This document shows, in pieces, positions 53,078 to 64,000 of a DNA stretch of 64,000 nt. Source of the DNA: Blasia pusilla (lineage: Eukaryota; Marchantiophyta; Marchantiopsida; Blasiales); contig CM114274.1 of NCBI GenBank assembly GCA_050084515.1, positions 19,344,001 to 19,408,000 on the forward strand, written 5' to 3'. The notes beneath the pieces are model-generated. The model was not told the origin of the DNA. It saw only the letters and a list, made by a program, of their open reading frames with translations, and did not search any database. A program made the translations under genes and the position numbers. Numbering within the stretch: the stretch's first letter is position 1; every line of letters starts with the position of its first letter.

Positions 53078-54352
53078 TTCTTCGGTGGCGGACAATTTTC
53101 TGGATAGTTGGAATGAATAAAAGTGTCAGCTACAATGCCAAAGTGAATGGGTAACCAGTTCAGGCCGCTGAAGAGACGAAGAATGTTGTATGAGCTGTGA
53201 ACACAACTTCTTTTCGTAGTCGACGGTTTTTCTCTCTTGTGTGGTCAAAGGATTTTGGTTCCCCATGAGCGGATTTGTCTTGTCCGTCTTTTGTCATCAG
53301 GAGTTTTGCTGTCCGCTTTGTGTCACCAGAATTCTCTTCGGTCGGAAAATGGCTGATGATGGGGAAATCTAGGCACGTGTTAATCATGACAACATTTAGA
53401 CATATTGGACTCCAACACGTGGTGACTTTTTGGGCTTTTCCACCAATGCTACTCGGACGAAAGCTGACTCAATAAACATACACAACTGAGATTCAATTTA
53501 TTTCATTGATGATTCGGTTACAGATGATTCATGAAAAAATTCTCTACATTAATTTTCCACAAATCCTCACATCATTTTAAAAAGTGCCTCCTACAATGAT
53601 CTTTAGAGGACCTGCGAAACATAGCAATTTAGTGCGTGTCACTTGTGTATCACGAAGATATTATGGGGATTCATGGAAAGTGATCTATCCTCTGATCAAA
53701 TCTTTGAGAGGTCAAGAATATTCATGTGTTTCTTTCCTTTCCAAGATTGTTTTCCAACTTGGAAAGAATATTTGATTAACCCTATCCCAGGAGTCTGCAT
53801 GTGCCGTTGCATGTTATGGTTGGAAGTAATATTCCTCCATGCAAACAGTTCTGATACCGCGTAGAATACTCACATGCAGTTTGCGGATGGGACTTTCTAT
53901 GGACTAGTATTCCAGATTTCGTGCAGTATTGAGTAATCTGAAGGCTATATTTACGAATGGGACTCCGCAGATGTTGGTATCCCACATTTCTTACTATTTT
54001 TGTTAAAATATTTCACATTTGCTTGAATTTCACATGGACTGGAACTAGTTGCTGGAGAAGAGAGTGGCTAACATATCACGCCTTCCAAATCATTGGGCCT
54101 ATAAAAGAAGTAAAGAATCGATGTCATGAGTACCCATTGTCTTTACCCAACACACACTCTCCGTGAAATGGATGGCTGAAGATCTAGTGGTACACTCGAG
54201 TGGTAGTCTATTATTAGTTTCTTTGATCGACCATAGTGATGAAGATCTTTCCTGTCTTGGATCAAGAAAGTGGACACTGCTAAATTTTTTGAGGCTGATT
54301 GTCCTCTACTCAGAAGACACCGCTACCATGAGAAAATCCAGCTATTGAAGCC
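53078..54352. other. Intergenic region between convergent genes
   Basis: Contains the 3' ends of HRQ1 (+) and the 54.4-55.9 kb gene (-). No coding frame of quality and no transposon was recognised. Confidence 0.5.
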
Positions 54353-55876
54353 CTACACCATTATCTCTTCCGCATCGGCATCAAAGATGAAATCGCCGTT
54401 TGATAATGCTCTTGCTTCAGCAAGTAAATTGTCTACATCAATGAACTTCTCCGCACTGGCTGAGGCCTGCAAAATGGTAATAAAGTTAGTACATTTCGTG
54501 AACTTGGCACCCTTCACTATGACCACCAAGTTCTGCAAAAAGACCCACCTGTGTGTAAAAAAGATTCCGAGTTCGTTTTCCTCTTGAAGTCTCTCCTTGT
54601 AATATACATCCAGGGGAAAAGATTCACCATGAAAAATCTGGCCTTTACCTACTGGTGTATCAGTGATTAAGTTCTTGGCTCCATTATGAGATGAGATCTA
54701 TCTCTTGAAGCGTAGCATTACCCCTTTTCACTCATCTACAAGATCATTTCATGAAGCTATCCCTGTGTGAGACTGAAGTCCTGGGGCCCTTCTTGGGTCC
54801 TCCTGGACACGGAATCTGTACAAGATTTTTTTTCTCTGTTTCCCACTCTAACTACCATTTAGGGCATGGAGTCCATGCAGGCTTTCAATCGTGGCAGTAC
54901 TTGATCAACTGTTCTAGGCGATTTTTCTACGAGTCTACAGCTGCAGCTACTTTGTGAAGCATGCCCAGTAACATCTTTCTAGAAATAGCCCAGATGTTTC
55001 ACCAAGACCTGGCATGGAAGGAATCTCACTTGATAGATTTCGAATTGATTTTAATTGAAGAATCTACCTAGAGGCCTGTTCCTGGGAGTTGAAGGTTCAG
55101 AAAGAGGTTGGATATGAATCAGGAACAATGATAGTACTTACCAGAGCTTCCGGGAATATGCCGATCACATCTTCAACCACATCACGAGATATCGTACCCT
55201 GCATCTGCATACCCCATGCCAACCCTCAGCATAGGAGTGTTTGATCAAGTCGGGTGATAACTAGTTCTCCTAAAAGAACAAGGACCGGCAATAGTTTTTG
55301 CAAGAGCTATGTTAGCCAACTAAAATTCCTCCACAACAACACGCTGGCTGGACTATGGCGCCGTCTGCCATTCAGTCCTAGTAGTTGGCTAACGTATTAG
55401 TAATCCACATCCCTGCCCGACTGCGCCTTATCTGAGGGAACATACACCTTATTCTGTGCCAGGAGGAGAGTGGGTAACGAGTAGTCTAGACCTTTCTGTG
55501 GGAATCAATTGCCACATACCTCACCAGTTTCATAAACCTCCTCGAATTCCTGCATAGTTTTTGTTGCCACAAGAGCCTCAAATTCTTTCCCAACACCGGC
55601 CACAGCTGCATCGACACCATGACTGCTACATCCTCCACCACTGCTACCACTGGCACCATTGCCCCCGCAACAGCTGCTTCCTTCGCTTCCTGCTTGACAT
55701 ACGAGTAGCCCCAAGCTACTTCCTCTGCGTGCTTTAGAGACCAATCCGGTAATCCTAGGAAACGAACCATTTGCAGGACAGACTTCAACCGTATGATGCT
55801 GTGCAAAGCGAACCCTGGGTGGCGGAAAAATTCCTGCGGGACTTTGGAACGTGATTGCACTAATAATTGCCGCCAT
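54353..55876 (-). CDS. Small, probably plastid-targeted protein of unknown function (3 exons, 175 aa)
   Basis: Exons on the minus strand: 55,876-55,520, 55,198-55,142 and 54,466-54,353, all phase 0 with GT-AG introns (321 and 675 nt); the total is 528 nt with stop. The first 60 or so residues are Arg/Ser/Ala-rich and nearly free of acidic residues (MAAIISAITFQSPAGIFPPP), as in chloroplast transit peptides. A Gly/Ser/Cys-rich stretch follows (CCGGNGASGSSGGGC), then an acidic helical end: KTMQEFEEVYETGE, GTISRDVVEDVIGIFPEAL and FIDVDNLLAEARALSNGDF with IFDADAEEIMV. I do not recognise the family. The start at 55,876 (gccATGGCG) is preferred over an in-frame ATG at 55,894 because it opens the transit-like sequence. 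It diverges from the fucosyltransferase upstream. Confidence 0.75.
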
Positions 55877-57731
55877 GGCAGATTCTTCGGTCAATGCTCG
55901 GATCTTCCCCAGAAATGGTAGAGACCCCTCGGGGGAAACTCCCCACAGCCTTCAACCACATCACCAAAGACAATAATATTTCAAAATGCTGGTCCGAAAA
56001 AGTGATCCGAAAAGGAAGAAATTTTGCGCAAGCTCCAACAGTGTAAGCTCAACCACAGGACCGAATGGAACATATACCCTCTATTTCGCTGCGATGGTGA
56101 GCTCAGGCAGAACTAGCATGCGAGATGAAACACCGTACAAAAAAAATTCTGCAAAATCCTATCTCCAAGATGTGATGTGATAGCACAGCACCTACAGCGG
56201 GGCGAGAAGGTTGCCAACTTTACCTTCCCAGTTGTCCCGCCTGATCAGTTCCGATTACTAGTCACTCGTGAGCAGTAATCAGCACACAAGAAGCATCCAA
56301 TTGGCTTCTACGAACTCGTTGGCGGAGCTCTACAATCCAACTCCATGAGTGGCTTACGGAGCCGAAATTCAAGCGGCGAGAGTGAATGAAGTGCTTTTCA
56401 ATCGCTCCCTGAGCCCCAGTAGGAGTACGCGAGACAGAGAAAGAGCGAGAGATCGAGAGAGGAGTTTCATTCAGCAGAGTGATCCGAAAACTGTGAAGGG
56501 GATCCGGACACATCCAATGGTGGAATGTGGATGATGACGTGTCATTCTATCCTCCTATCTGACTGAGATCTTCTGCGATACTATCTTCCGAATGATCCGA
56601 TTGCTCCATCGTCCGCTTTGCGAGAGGAGTATCTTCCCGCTGTCAGGCTTCTCAAAACCCGTCGCGACAACCCAACATCCGCGCGTTGGCCGGTACCATT
56701 CTGCCGACCGTCGATCTCAGCTCCCCCACCTTCGCCACGTAAGCAATCCTGTGAGCGCGAGTGGTTGTTGCAACTTTCTTCTTGGACTGACTGCCTCACA
56801 CTCACTACGCGCTCAGTGCGCTCGCTCGGGGGCACTTTCCATCGGGTCATCCATCGTATCCGCACCTCCCGTACGCTCTGCTGGGAGGCTGGCGGGACGG
56901 ATGGATGGAAGGATGGCCTGCGAAGTCGAAACTGCGGTGGAGAGATACGTGTGTGCGAAATCTGCTGTTGCGACAACGAGTCCTGACTGATCGAGTCAAA
57001 ATCAAGTAATTCCCCCATTCCGTTCGCTTCCTGTGATGCTGATTAGTTGGCCCATCAGCTCACGCCGCTAATACTCAATGAAGACTCTGAGTTTCGTAAG
57101 TAATGCTGGAAGGATGGAAGTATTGCACAGCGCGCGCACAGAGAGCGTAGAAAGCGCACACTTGACAATCGAGGATCGCCTGTCGTAGCCTTCTTTCGCA
57201 CGGATCCGCGCTCTGGTGGTATGGTCGTGGCGACTGAAGGAAGAGACGTAGAAATCACCGTCAGGGAAACTCTCCTCTAGTCGAAGTACATTCTGATCAG
57301 ACTGTTCAGTGCGGAATTTGCAGGTGCCAGCCTGAAAGCTCTTCACAGCGCGAGAGAGACCGCGTTCATTGATTAGTGCCCTGTGGTAGCCTCGCGACCA
57401 TAGAGCCCCGGTTCGAATGCTGCTAGAGAGACATTTTTTCATTTTCATTTCGTTTCTTGCTTGCTAACGCTTCCCCCCACCCCCCCTCGTCTTAACATTC
57501 CGGAGACGAGGACAGGTTGACTACACTCGTTTTTACAAGGAAGACTTTCGAAATTCGATGAGAGCATCAATGAGTCTGACGCGAAAGAGAGAGCTTCTGA
57601 GCGATTTTTTCAAACTGTGGGGACAGATTTGGATCAACCTTAACAGCTCAAAGGTCATTGTTCTCCGAGAGACTGCCCTCCTTAAATATTGGCTGTAATA
57701 TGGCTATCGACAACAGACTTGTGACGCCGAG
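55877..57731. promoter_or_regulatory. Divergent intergenic region (promoters of the small gene and the fucosyltransferase)
   Basis: 1.85 kb between two start codons. It includes a GC-rich stretch at 56,580-57,000 with overlapping short open frames on both strands and no recognisable protein, and a tRNA-like/LINE-related element at about 57,383-57,450. No promoter motif was pinned down. Confidence 0.4.
57383..57450. repeat. tRNA-like or LINE B tail-related short repeat
   Basis: TTAGTGCCCTGTGGTAGCC followed by GCGACCATAGAGCCCC resembles 34,789-34,820 at the 3' end of LINE B. It is followed by GGTTCGAATGC, close to the pol III B-box, and a T-run at 57,431-57,436. Could be a SINE fragment or a LINE tail. 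No tRNA fold was found. Confidence 0.4.
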
Positions 57732-59488
57732 ATGGAAATTTTCGAGCTCAGCGCGCGAAGGGCAATTCTTGGTCTAGTACTTCTGTATGTCACGTTCAAT
57801 TTATTGAGAATCTCAGGCGTAGAAACGGCGATGATGCAACTCAGATTCTACATAACGTCATTCTATACAGTATCAGCCCTGAAGGACGATCCGCCGCTGC
57901 ATCCGGAATTCAATTCTGCGGTAGTTCATCTACTTCAATCCATCAAGGATGCTGCGCGACTCGCTGCTGAATCTACTCAGGCACCTGTGAGTCTTACACA
58001 ATCATCAACCCATTTGTTCAATTTGAGAAACTTGTGTCCTTACCTCATATTTGCTGCTTCTACGTCGGACCAGTCTTGGAATCCTGACCGGTGGGCTTCT
58101 ATGCTTTGGTGCTCAATCAGGTCTACACTTCAGAGGATCGATTAAAATGGCAAGATAAAAATAGCTGCAAATCGAGAGCAGAGCTTATGGAGAGATATGA
58201 GCGCAGAAAGGGTTTGAGGAACACAAAATTTCCGTTGGCGTTCACGACAGTGATGCGAGAGTATGAGAAACTTCACAGGACATGCGTTCGAGGATCCGGG
58301 AACCTCACAAGTCTCTTCCTGCATCCGCCAAACGGCAGTAGAAATGCATGTCAGTTTGTGGTGGCCGAAGCAGGCAATGGATTGGGCAATAGAATTCTGT
58401 GGATGGTATCCACTATGTTATACGCAGTGCTGTCACGACGAGTAATCCTCATCGACCCACGGTCCATGATTCCTGCCCTAATGTGCGAGCCCTTCCCAGG
58501 TTCGTCGTGGGCAGCGCCGGCCGATTTTCCATTCGCAGATTTAAGGCCCGATTTGTGGATGTCCACCGACGACTACATCGCTGAGGTAGATGGTCATTTC
58601 GCTAAAGGCTACGCCACATTTCCCCAGATCAATGCGGCACGCGGAGATGATTCATGGGGACCTACGAGCCGCTTCTACTGCCCTACGGAGCAGCGCATGT
58701 TTTCCCATGTGAAATGGATCACTCTGGGGGGCTGCCTTTATTTTCTTCCCGAGCTTTTTGCCATTCCTAATTTCCAACCGTCGTTGGAAGCTATCTTCCA
58801 GAAAAGGATTCCTCTGACTCATCTGCTCAGATTCGCCATGCTTCCGGTCGATTCGCTGTGGGCCAAAGTCAAGGCAGTGGAGGAGACGTATCTATCTGAC
58901 GCTCAGCGATTAGTGGGCGTACACGTTCGATACCGAGGCGGCTTTCAAGAGTATCTTGATCTCAACACAATCGTCAATACGAATGTTTACCAATGTTTAA
59001 AGGAGAATGGAATACTACCTCTTTCGAAAACCGACCCGAACACCCTGATTTTCATTTCATCGCTTTACGAAGGTCTGTACGATCACCTCCGTTCAGTCAA
59101 TCACACAGAACATGAAGACCAGACAACTTTAGTGCAGCTGAGCAAGGAAGGAAACCAGTACGCAGGATTCAAAGTCGATGCTCAAGCTCTTGTAGAGATT
59201 CTATGCCTCAGTTTGAGTGACACGATTCTCACGAGTCCCATGTCAACCTACAGTGAGCTGGCTTACGCTTACGGAAGCCTCAGCTCTTGGGTAATCAATT
59301 TTGGCCGCGATCGGGACGCTAGTGCCGCGCCGTGCGTTCGTTCTCAAGCTTTGGATGGTTGCTACCAGGGTGCCGGAGTGTACTACGTATGTCCTTTAGA
59401 CCCTGACGTAAATAACAAGGAGGTCATGAAGCTAGTACCCTCCCTTAAACCTTGCCAAGATTCTCCGGGACTGCAATTGGTGCCTTAA
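57732..59488 (+). CDS. GT37 family fucosyltransferase, xyloglucan fucosyltransferase-like (2 exons, 540 aa)
   Basis: Golgi type II membrane glycosyltransferase that transfers fucose from GDP-fucose to cell-wall xyloglucan or arabinogalactan side chains; the exact acceptor cannot be read from sequence. Exons 57,732-57,986 and 58,121-59,488 join in phase 0 across a 134-nt GTGAGT...CAG intron. A short cytoplasmic end is followed by a membrane anchor at about 11-27 (AILGLVLLYVTFNLL), a stem, then the GT37 domain: EDRLKWQDKNSCKSR, LRNTKFPLAFTTVMREYEKL, GNGLGNRILWM (170-180), LVGVHVRYRGG with the nucleotide-sugar-binding HVRYR (353-357), and SDTILTSPMSTYSELAYAYG near 451-470. Length matches plant FUT1-type enzymes. 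Several Asn-X-Ser/Thr sites fit lumenal exposure. Intact. Confidence 0.9.
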
Positions 59489-60527
59489 ATGCTACTCACT
59501 ACAGGCTAGAACTAGTGGACAAATCCCGTTGAGGGTGCCACTGACAGATTTGCTCAATTCAGAACAAATGTAACCCGGTTTCCACCTGTCGACGTCTACT
59601 TGAAACTTTACGGCGTGTTCGTGTAACACGTCAGGTTCAGCACCATTGATGACCAAAGGCAGTGACACCTGAACTAGCCCCACCTTAATAAACGCCATGC
59701 ACTCTGTTGAGATACATTAAGAAAAACATGTGTCCGCAGCTGTTGTGACACGTCAAGCGTGTAAACACCTGCCTATTCAGACGAGTGTTTACTCCCTTCA
59801 GTATGTCATCATATTCATCTGGTCTCCGCATCTGTTACGAAAAAATATCCCTGCTTAGAGGAATATTTCGTTACAGAGGGTTCCAGAATATCCATGTTCT
59901 AACTAAGACAGATATTTGCAAATGAGCGGCTGCAGGCGTTCAAGCAGCTCACAAAAGCACGATAGCTAAGGAATATTTCCTAGGGCAAGGGCAATTCATG
60001 AGAGGCCGAATTGCAACGCAAGTTTGCTGGACCCTAGATAGGTTTCACTCCGATTCACTGGGAACTAGACTCTCCCAACAATCAGTTTGTCTCGTCAATG
60101 TTCCTGTGGAGGCGTTGCGCGTTGTGGAAACCTTTAGGTGAAACAGTTCACAGCTTCTGAGGCTGCACTTTGTGCACCAAAACACATATAAAAATGATAC
60201 AACTGAAATAACAGCTTTAATTTCTGGGAGCGAGAGAGCTAAAGATTGGCAGGCATCACGAAAATTGACGGTGTCACAAGCAAACAAGCTTTCGTTCGAC
60301 TCGACGTAAAATTCTCTAGAATTACTAGACCTAGTAGGAAGTACAAAAGAAAATCGTGTCCCTTCGAATTAGGATGAAGTCTGTCGCCTTCCATTACCCT
60401 TTGAAATTTGGACTGCATTCAATTCTTTGGTGCGTATTAAACGAATGTTCGCTTCTCCGAGTCGTCGACAGATCTTGATACATTTCCAATAATCGCAGCA
60501 CCCACTTATCCCCCGTTATCGCCCCCT
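59489..60527. other. Intergenic region between convergent genes
   Basis: Presumed 3' UTRs of the fucosyltransferase and the PWWP gene. No gene, transposon or clear repeat was seen. Confidence 0.5.
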
Positions 60528-63087
60528 TTACACTATACTCTCTTTTTTGTCACCTGCCTCTGGGCTCCGACACTTTTTGTCTTCATCTACAACTCTGATG
60601 CAGCAATCTGTCACTTCTTCTCTATCTGTTGAGGGGACTTCACATTTTTCCTTTGTCCTTCCATGGCCGCTGGATCCTTCGTCGACGAAGTTCGTTTTCT
60701 CGTCAACACTTATTTCCTGTTTTACCTCAAGAGTACTCTCGCCAGCGCTCTCTTTTAATTGAGAATTAACTGGCTTCTCGTTAACGTCTGATGCGTTTTT
60801 GGGTACGTCAACCCTCATATCTTCCTCCTCGTTAGAAATGGCAGAACTTTGACAACCATCATTCTCTTTATCATCTACTATTGGAGCGCTCTCCAATTTC
60901 CTTTCACTTTCCTCCTTACCATTACTGTCGTCGACCTTCACAGGCTCTTTATCTTGAGCGGTGCCCTCGCTGTCCTTAGTTTCCACTTCCGTCGCTGGTG
61001 TCCCTTTGCTTCTAGCTTCTTGCCCCTCCGTTCCAGTCGTATTCTCGTCGGGTCCCGTTTTGGCAGTGCCTTCACAATCCTTCTCTTCCGCGAGTCTTGC
61101 TATGTTCTCGATGCCTTTCTCTATTTTTTCCTCGTTGATCGTGCTCTCTTCTTCCTGCAGTGTGGGTTCACACTCGATGTCTTTGGTTGTGCGCTGGCAA
61201 GTTCTCTTATCCACTCCGCTTTCACTTGGTTGCTGCTGGTGCTCTTCGACCCGTTCGAGTCTCGCGGGGTCACATCTAACTCCGGCGACATCGACATCAA
61301 CGGCCACTTCCGCTCCACCTTGACCCTCACAGCTCTTCGTCGGATGATCTTCACTGTCCGCAGCGTCCTCAACTGCTGCGGTCTCCTCCATCTCTACATC
61401 TTCATTTTTCGTGCGCTCTGCTTCTGCTGCTGGTGCTTCGTTGGCGGGAGAGGACGATGGAGTGACCTCACATTTCCTTTCAGAATCGGCATCAGTTTCA
61501 GTTCTAGGACACACTGATAAGACGTCGCTCTTTAGTGCCAGACATGAACTTACGCTTCCTTTTTCTGTGCTCGGCAATGTTCCTCCCCCTTCGCCAGGAT
61601 TGTCAGCCGAGTCCAAAGTCTGCGTCGATACTTTAATCCTTACTTTGCGGGGAAGCTTTTGGACTTGTTCAATCCCCAAGCTTTTCACGGACGCACCAGT
61701 GGTATGGCTTCCAGCTTTCTCCTGCTTCGATGGCTGTCCGACAGAGGCGGCAGCAGCTGCCGCTCTTGTCGATCTTGTGACTTCAACGGCGTTCGCAACA
61801 ACGCCCTCCAACACGACCATGTCTTCTTGCGGTGTTAGTTTAGGCTTCTTTCTTAGTTTGGGCTCCGGCGGCTGTTCCTCTTCTTCATCCGATTTGGTGT
61901 GAGACTCCTCCGTCACTTTAAGCTCATCATCTGCCGCAAAAATCTCTTTGATGGCCCTTTCAAGCTCCGGATTCGTATTTATCTTCTGCAGTTGTTCCGC
62001 CAAACTCTTTCTCATGGTGGCTGTAAACGGGGTAATCTTGTTGTAGGAGCAGAAACATCTGCAACGAATCCAAATTATGACATCGACAGAACCCGATCAA
62101 TCCACACTTTCTCCAAACAATATTCTGGAAGAAAGAAGCAAAGCCCTCGCTTAATCACCGGTGTTTTCTTCAAATAATCAGAGGTCCATAACATTATCAG
62201 CAAGCTCACACAATTGATCGTCTAGCTACAGCACTCACGTCTCCTCTGTTCCGAAGAAGGTGACAAAGATTCTGTGGGGTCGAGCTTCGTATCCATAATC
62301 CTCGGGTTTTTGTATCTGTCAAAACACATCATAAGACTCAAAAAACTTTGGTCCAGAGGCAAAAATGTGCTTGACAAACCTAGCATGACGTAAAATAATA
62401 CTTCGAGCTGCAATTTATGTTTACAAGAAGCTTGTAAGAACTCTTCGCACGACGCTGCATCAAGCACCAATTTTCACAAATGAGCCAAGACCAGCGGACT
62501 TGAAGGTGGGTAAGCACAAGCGTCAATGAACGAAACATCTGCGCGCTGGAAGTGAATGAAAAATGTATGATCAAACCCAGAGGACCTAATAGACAAACAA
62601 GAGGAAAAACGCTTTGATTCTTTTTAAGCTGAACGAAAAAGGCTTCCTCCAAGATATAGAACAAACAAAACATCAAGATCCTGATCAAGAACAGGGGTGA
62701 AGGGAACTTGTAAAACCTGCGAAAAAACTCATGCACAGACGATGCGGAAAACAAAAAGGAGAACCCCCAGAGTCATTGGTCATGGAATTATCAAGGAGTT
62801 CTGTATGACAAAAGCAAACGCTTCTTCCTCCATTTTGTGAGTAACTTCGCTCCCGGAAAGATGGTTGTTCAAAATTGAAGAACGAAAATTGTCCCCAAGC
62901 GATGTGGGAGAAGAGACAATTAGCCAGCACAAGGCAGACGTTAACACGCGAATCGAAAGATAGCAGCAACCTGAGCAGGCCATGGCCGGTGTCCCCTGAG
63001 CTTGGCGACGACCAAATCGCCTACAAGCAAATCTCGCCTCTTCACACCCACTGCTACTGCTTTTCTTTTCTTCTTGTGACGAGGCAT
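60528..63087 (-). CDS. PWWP-domain chromatin protein with long acidic tail (3 exons, 574 aa)
   Basis: PWWP domains bind methylated histone tails and DNA, so a nuclear chromatin role is expected. Exons: 63,087-62,971, 62,315-62,239 and 62,058-60,528, with matching phases (0, then 2); total 1,725 nt. The start follows TAATC and opens with a basic patch MPRHKKKRKA. The PWWP fold runs from about 19 to 90: DLLVGDLVVAKLRGHRPWPA with the PWP core (35-37), IQKPEDYGYEARPHRIFVTF and FGTEET of the HDGF-type beta-barrel, then NKITPFTATMRKSLAEQLQK and an amphipathic helix to ELERAIKEIFAADDEL. The rest (about 120-574) is Glu/Asp/Lys/Ser-rich, disordered, with Glu-rich runs and KLRKKPKL basic islands. An internal ATG (62,015) has a good context, but using it would lose the PWWP half. 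Confidence 0.85.
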
Positions 63088-64000
63088 GATTACTCCCACC
63101 AAAGGTGATCTCCCCCACCTGTTGTCCGTGCTTCAAGCTCCCGGTCCTCAATCGCTCATCTTACCGTCCGTAATTGATTCTGGGCACAATTCGACGGCAT
63201 CTTGCGTTGCGGAATCAAGCGGGACACAAAGCAGACAGTCGAGGATAAATTTGTTCGTAGAAATTGGAATGACACAAGTGCACAATACAAGAAGGGTAGT
63301 CTCGACAAGTCAGTAAAATATGTAGAAACAAGCAATACTTCTTGCTGCAGCTTCAAGAAGACGTTGTAAAGAGTTAATGAGACGAAAGCAGATTGCGAGC
63401 ACACCAACTGACTGCTGGCCGTGGGCGTTAGAAAATGCTTCACACAGGCACCGAAAACTGGTAGGTCCCACTCCTCTCCCTCTCCCTCTCCCTTGCTCCT
63501 TCCACGCTCCGGAAATAAGTGCACGGCTGGTTAAGCTACTATACCTTTGGCCACCTTCGTCCATGCCCTCCCTGCCTTCCCGCTTTCTTCGGTCCTTCTT
63601 TCCTCTTCCTTTGTGTGCCTCAAGAATCGATATATCTCTCTCTGTGGTGTAGCTCCTGTTCTCCGGCTTTGATACCCGACTGCATTCACACCACAGATAC
63701 ATCGATAGTTATTCGAGTCCGACTGAGCCCTGGATCTCACCGCCTATGCAATTCCTGAGTGGTCGGGATGTGACCAGAATGAAGGACCAGTGTGACTACT
63801 ACTCGGGGCGGTGCGGGTGTTACAACCCCCGGGAGTGGGGCGGGGCGGGGCGGGGCGGGGCGGGGAGGGGAAGGAGTTCCGATTCGATTGGCGACTCCAG
63901 AGACAATTGGAAGCAGACCTACTTTACTGCGGTAACTCATTTACGGTTTAGGATAGTTCTTTCAAACGAACATAGCTGACGTCTACGAGTTCGGAATAAT
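63088..64000. promoter_or_regulatory. Region upstream of the PWWP gene with a G-quadruplex-type repeat
   Basis: No gene was recognised up to the window edge. A strong pyrimidine-rich stretch on the plus strand lies at 63,470-63,620. A GGGG(CGGGG)5AGGGG tract is at 63,837-63,870. Presumed promoter and 5' UTR of the PWWP gene, inferred from position. Confidence 0.4.
63837..63870 (+). repeat. CGGGG pentanucleotide repeat (G4-prone)
   Basis: Seven runs of four G separated by single bases. Confidence 0.95.

Noticed and set aside
56349-56534. SR-like peptide with RDRERARDRERS
   Set aside because: Short AG/CG-rich repeat translated by chance; no exon context.
56581-57018. Overlapping 122-145 residue frames on both strands in a GC-rich stretch
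   Set aside because: No recognisable domain, no splice context and mutually exclusive frames; most likely chance in a GC-rich promoter region.
57383-57440. Genuine tRNA gene
   Set aside because: A B-box-like word is present, but acceptor and T stems do not pair and no anticodon arm is evident.
60849-61902. Open frames of 222 and 163 residues on the plus strand
   Set aside because: Antisense shadows of the acidic PWWP-protein tail (Glu/Lys codons read as Phe/Leu/Ser).

Overview
This is a window of a nuclear eukaryotic genome from the green-plant (streptophyte) lineage. The evidence is spliced genes with GT-AG introns, a GT37 fucosyltransferase (a plant cell-wall family), a plant-type HRQ1 helicase with an N-terminal ubiquitin-like domain, and Ty3/Gypsy, Ty1/Copia and LINE elements nested in introns and intergenic DNA. 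A Gypsy element carrying a DNA cytosine methyltransferase points towards a seedless streptophyte (charophyte, bryophyte, lycophyte or fern). I cannot name the species.

Layout. 1-9.1 kb holds two decayed Ty3/Gypsy elements in opposite orientation. The left one (minus strand) has a cytosine-5 DNA methyltransferase domain between protease and reverse transcriptase. 9.1-12.4 kb is Gypsy debris: a 309-bp direct repeat and a gag start. 13,329-53,077 (+) is one host gene, an HRQ1-like RecQ-family helicase, assembled here from 27 exons whose splice phases all agree (4,116 nt, 1,371 residues). Four of its introns are inflated by transposons. Intron 13 holds a full-length LINE (LINE A, ORF1+ORF2, 7-bp target duplication). 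Intron 18 holds two oppositely oriented copies of one Copia family around a second LINE (LINE B). Intron 22 holds a LINE A copy split by a solo LTR, plus two decayed Copia elements. Intron 4 holds LINE and LTR debris.

53.1-64 kb is compact and gene-rich. It contains a three-exon minus-strand gene for a small, probably plastid-targeted protein of unknown function (54,353-55,876); a two-exon GT37 fucosyltransferase (57,732-59,488, +); and a three-exon PWWP-domain chromatin protein with a long acidic tail (60,528-63,087, -). HRQ1 and the small gene converge, the small gene and the fucosyltransferase diverge, and the fucosyltransferase and PWWP gene converge.

The most notable items are the methyltransferase-bearing Gypsy element, the DEGH variant of the helicase DEAH box, a 104-bp inverted repeat bracketing HRQ1 exon 4, and a perfect 21-bp hairpin at the 5' end of the full-length LINE. 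All assignments come from reading translations and motifs; no database search was run.
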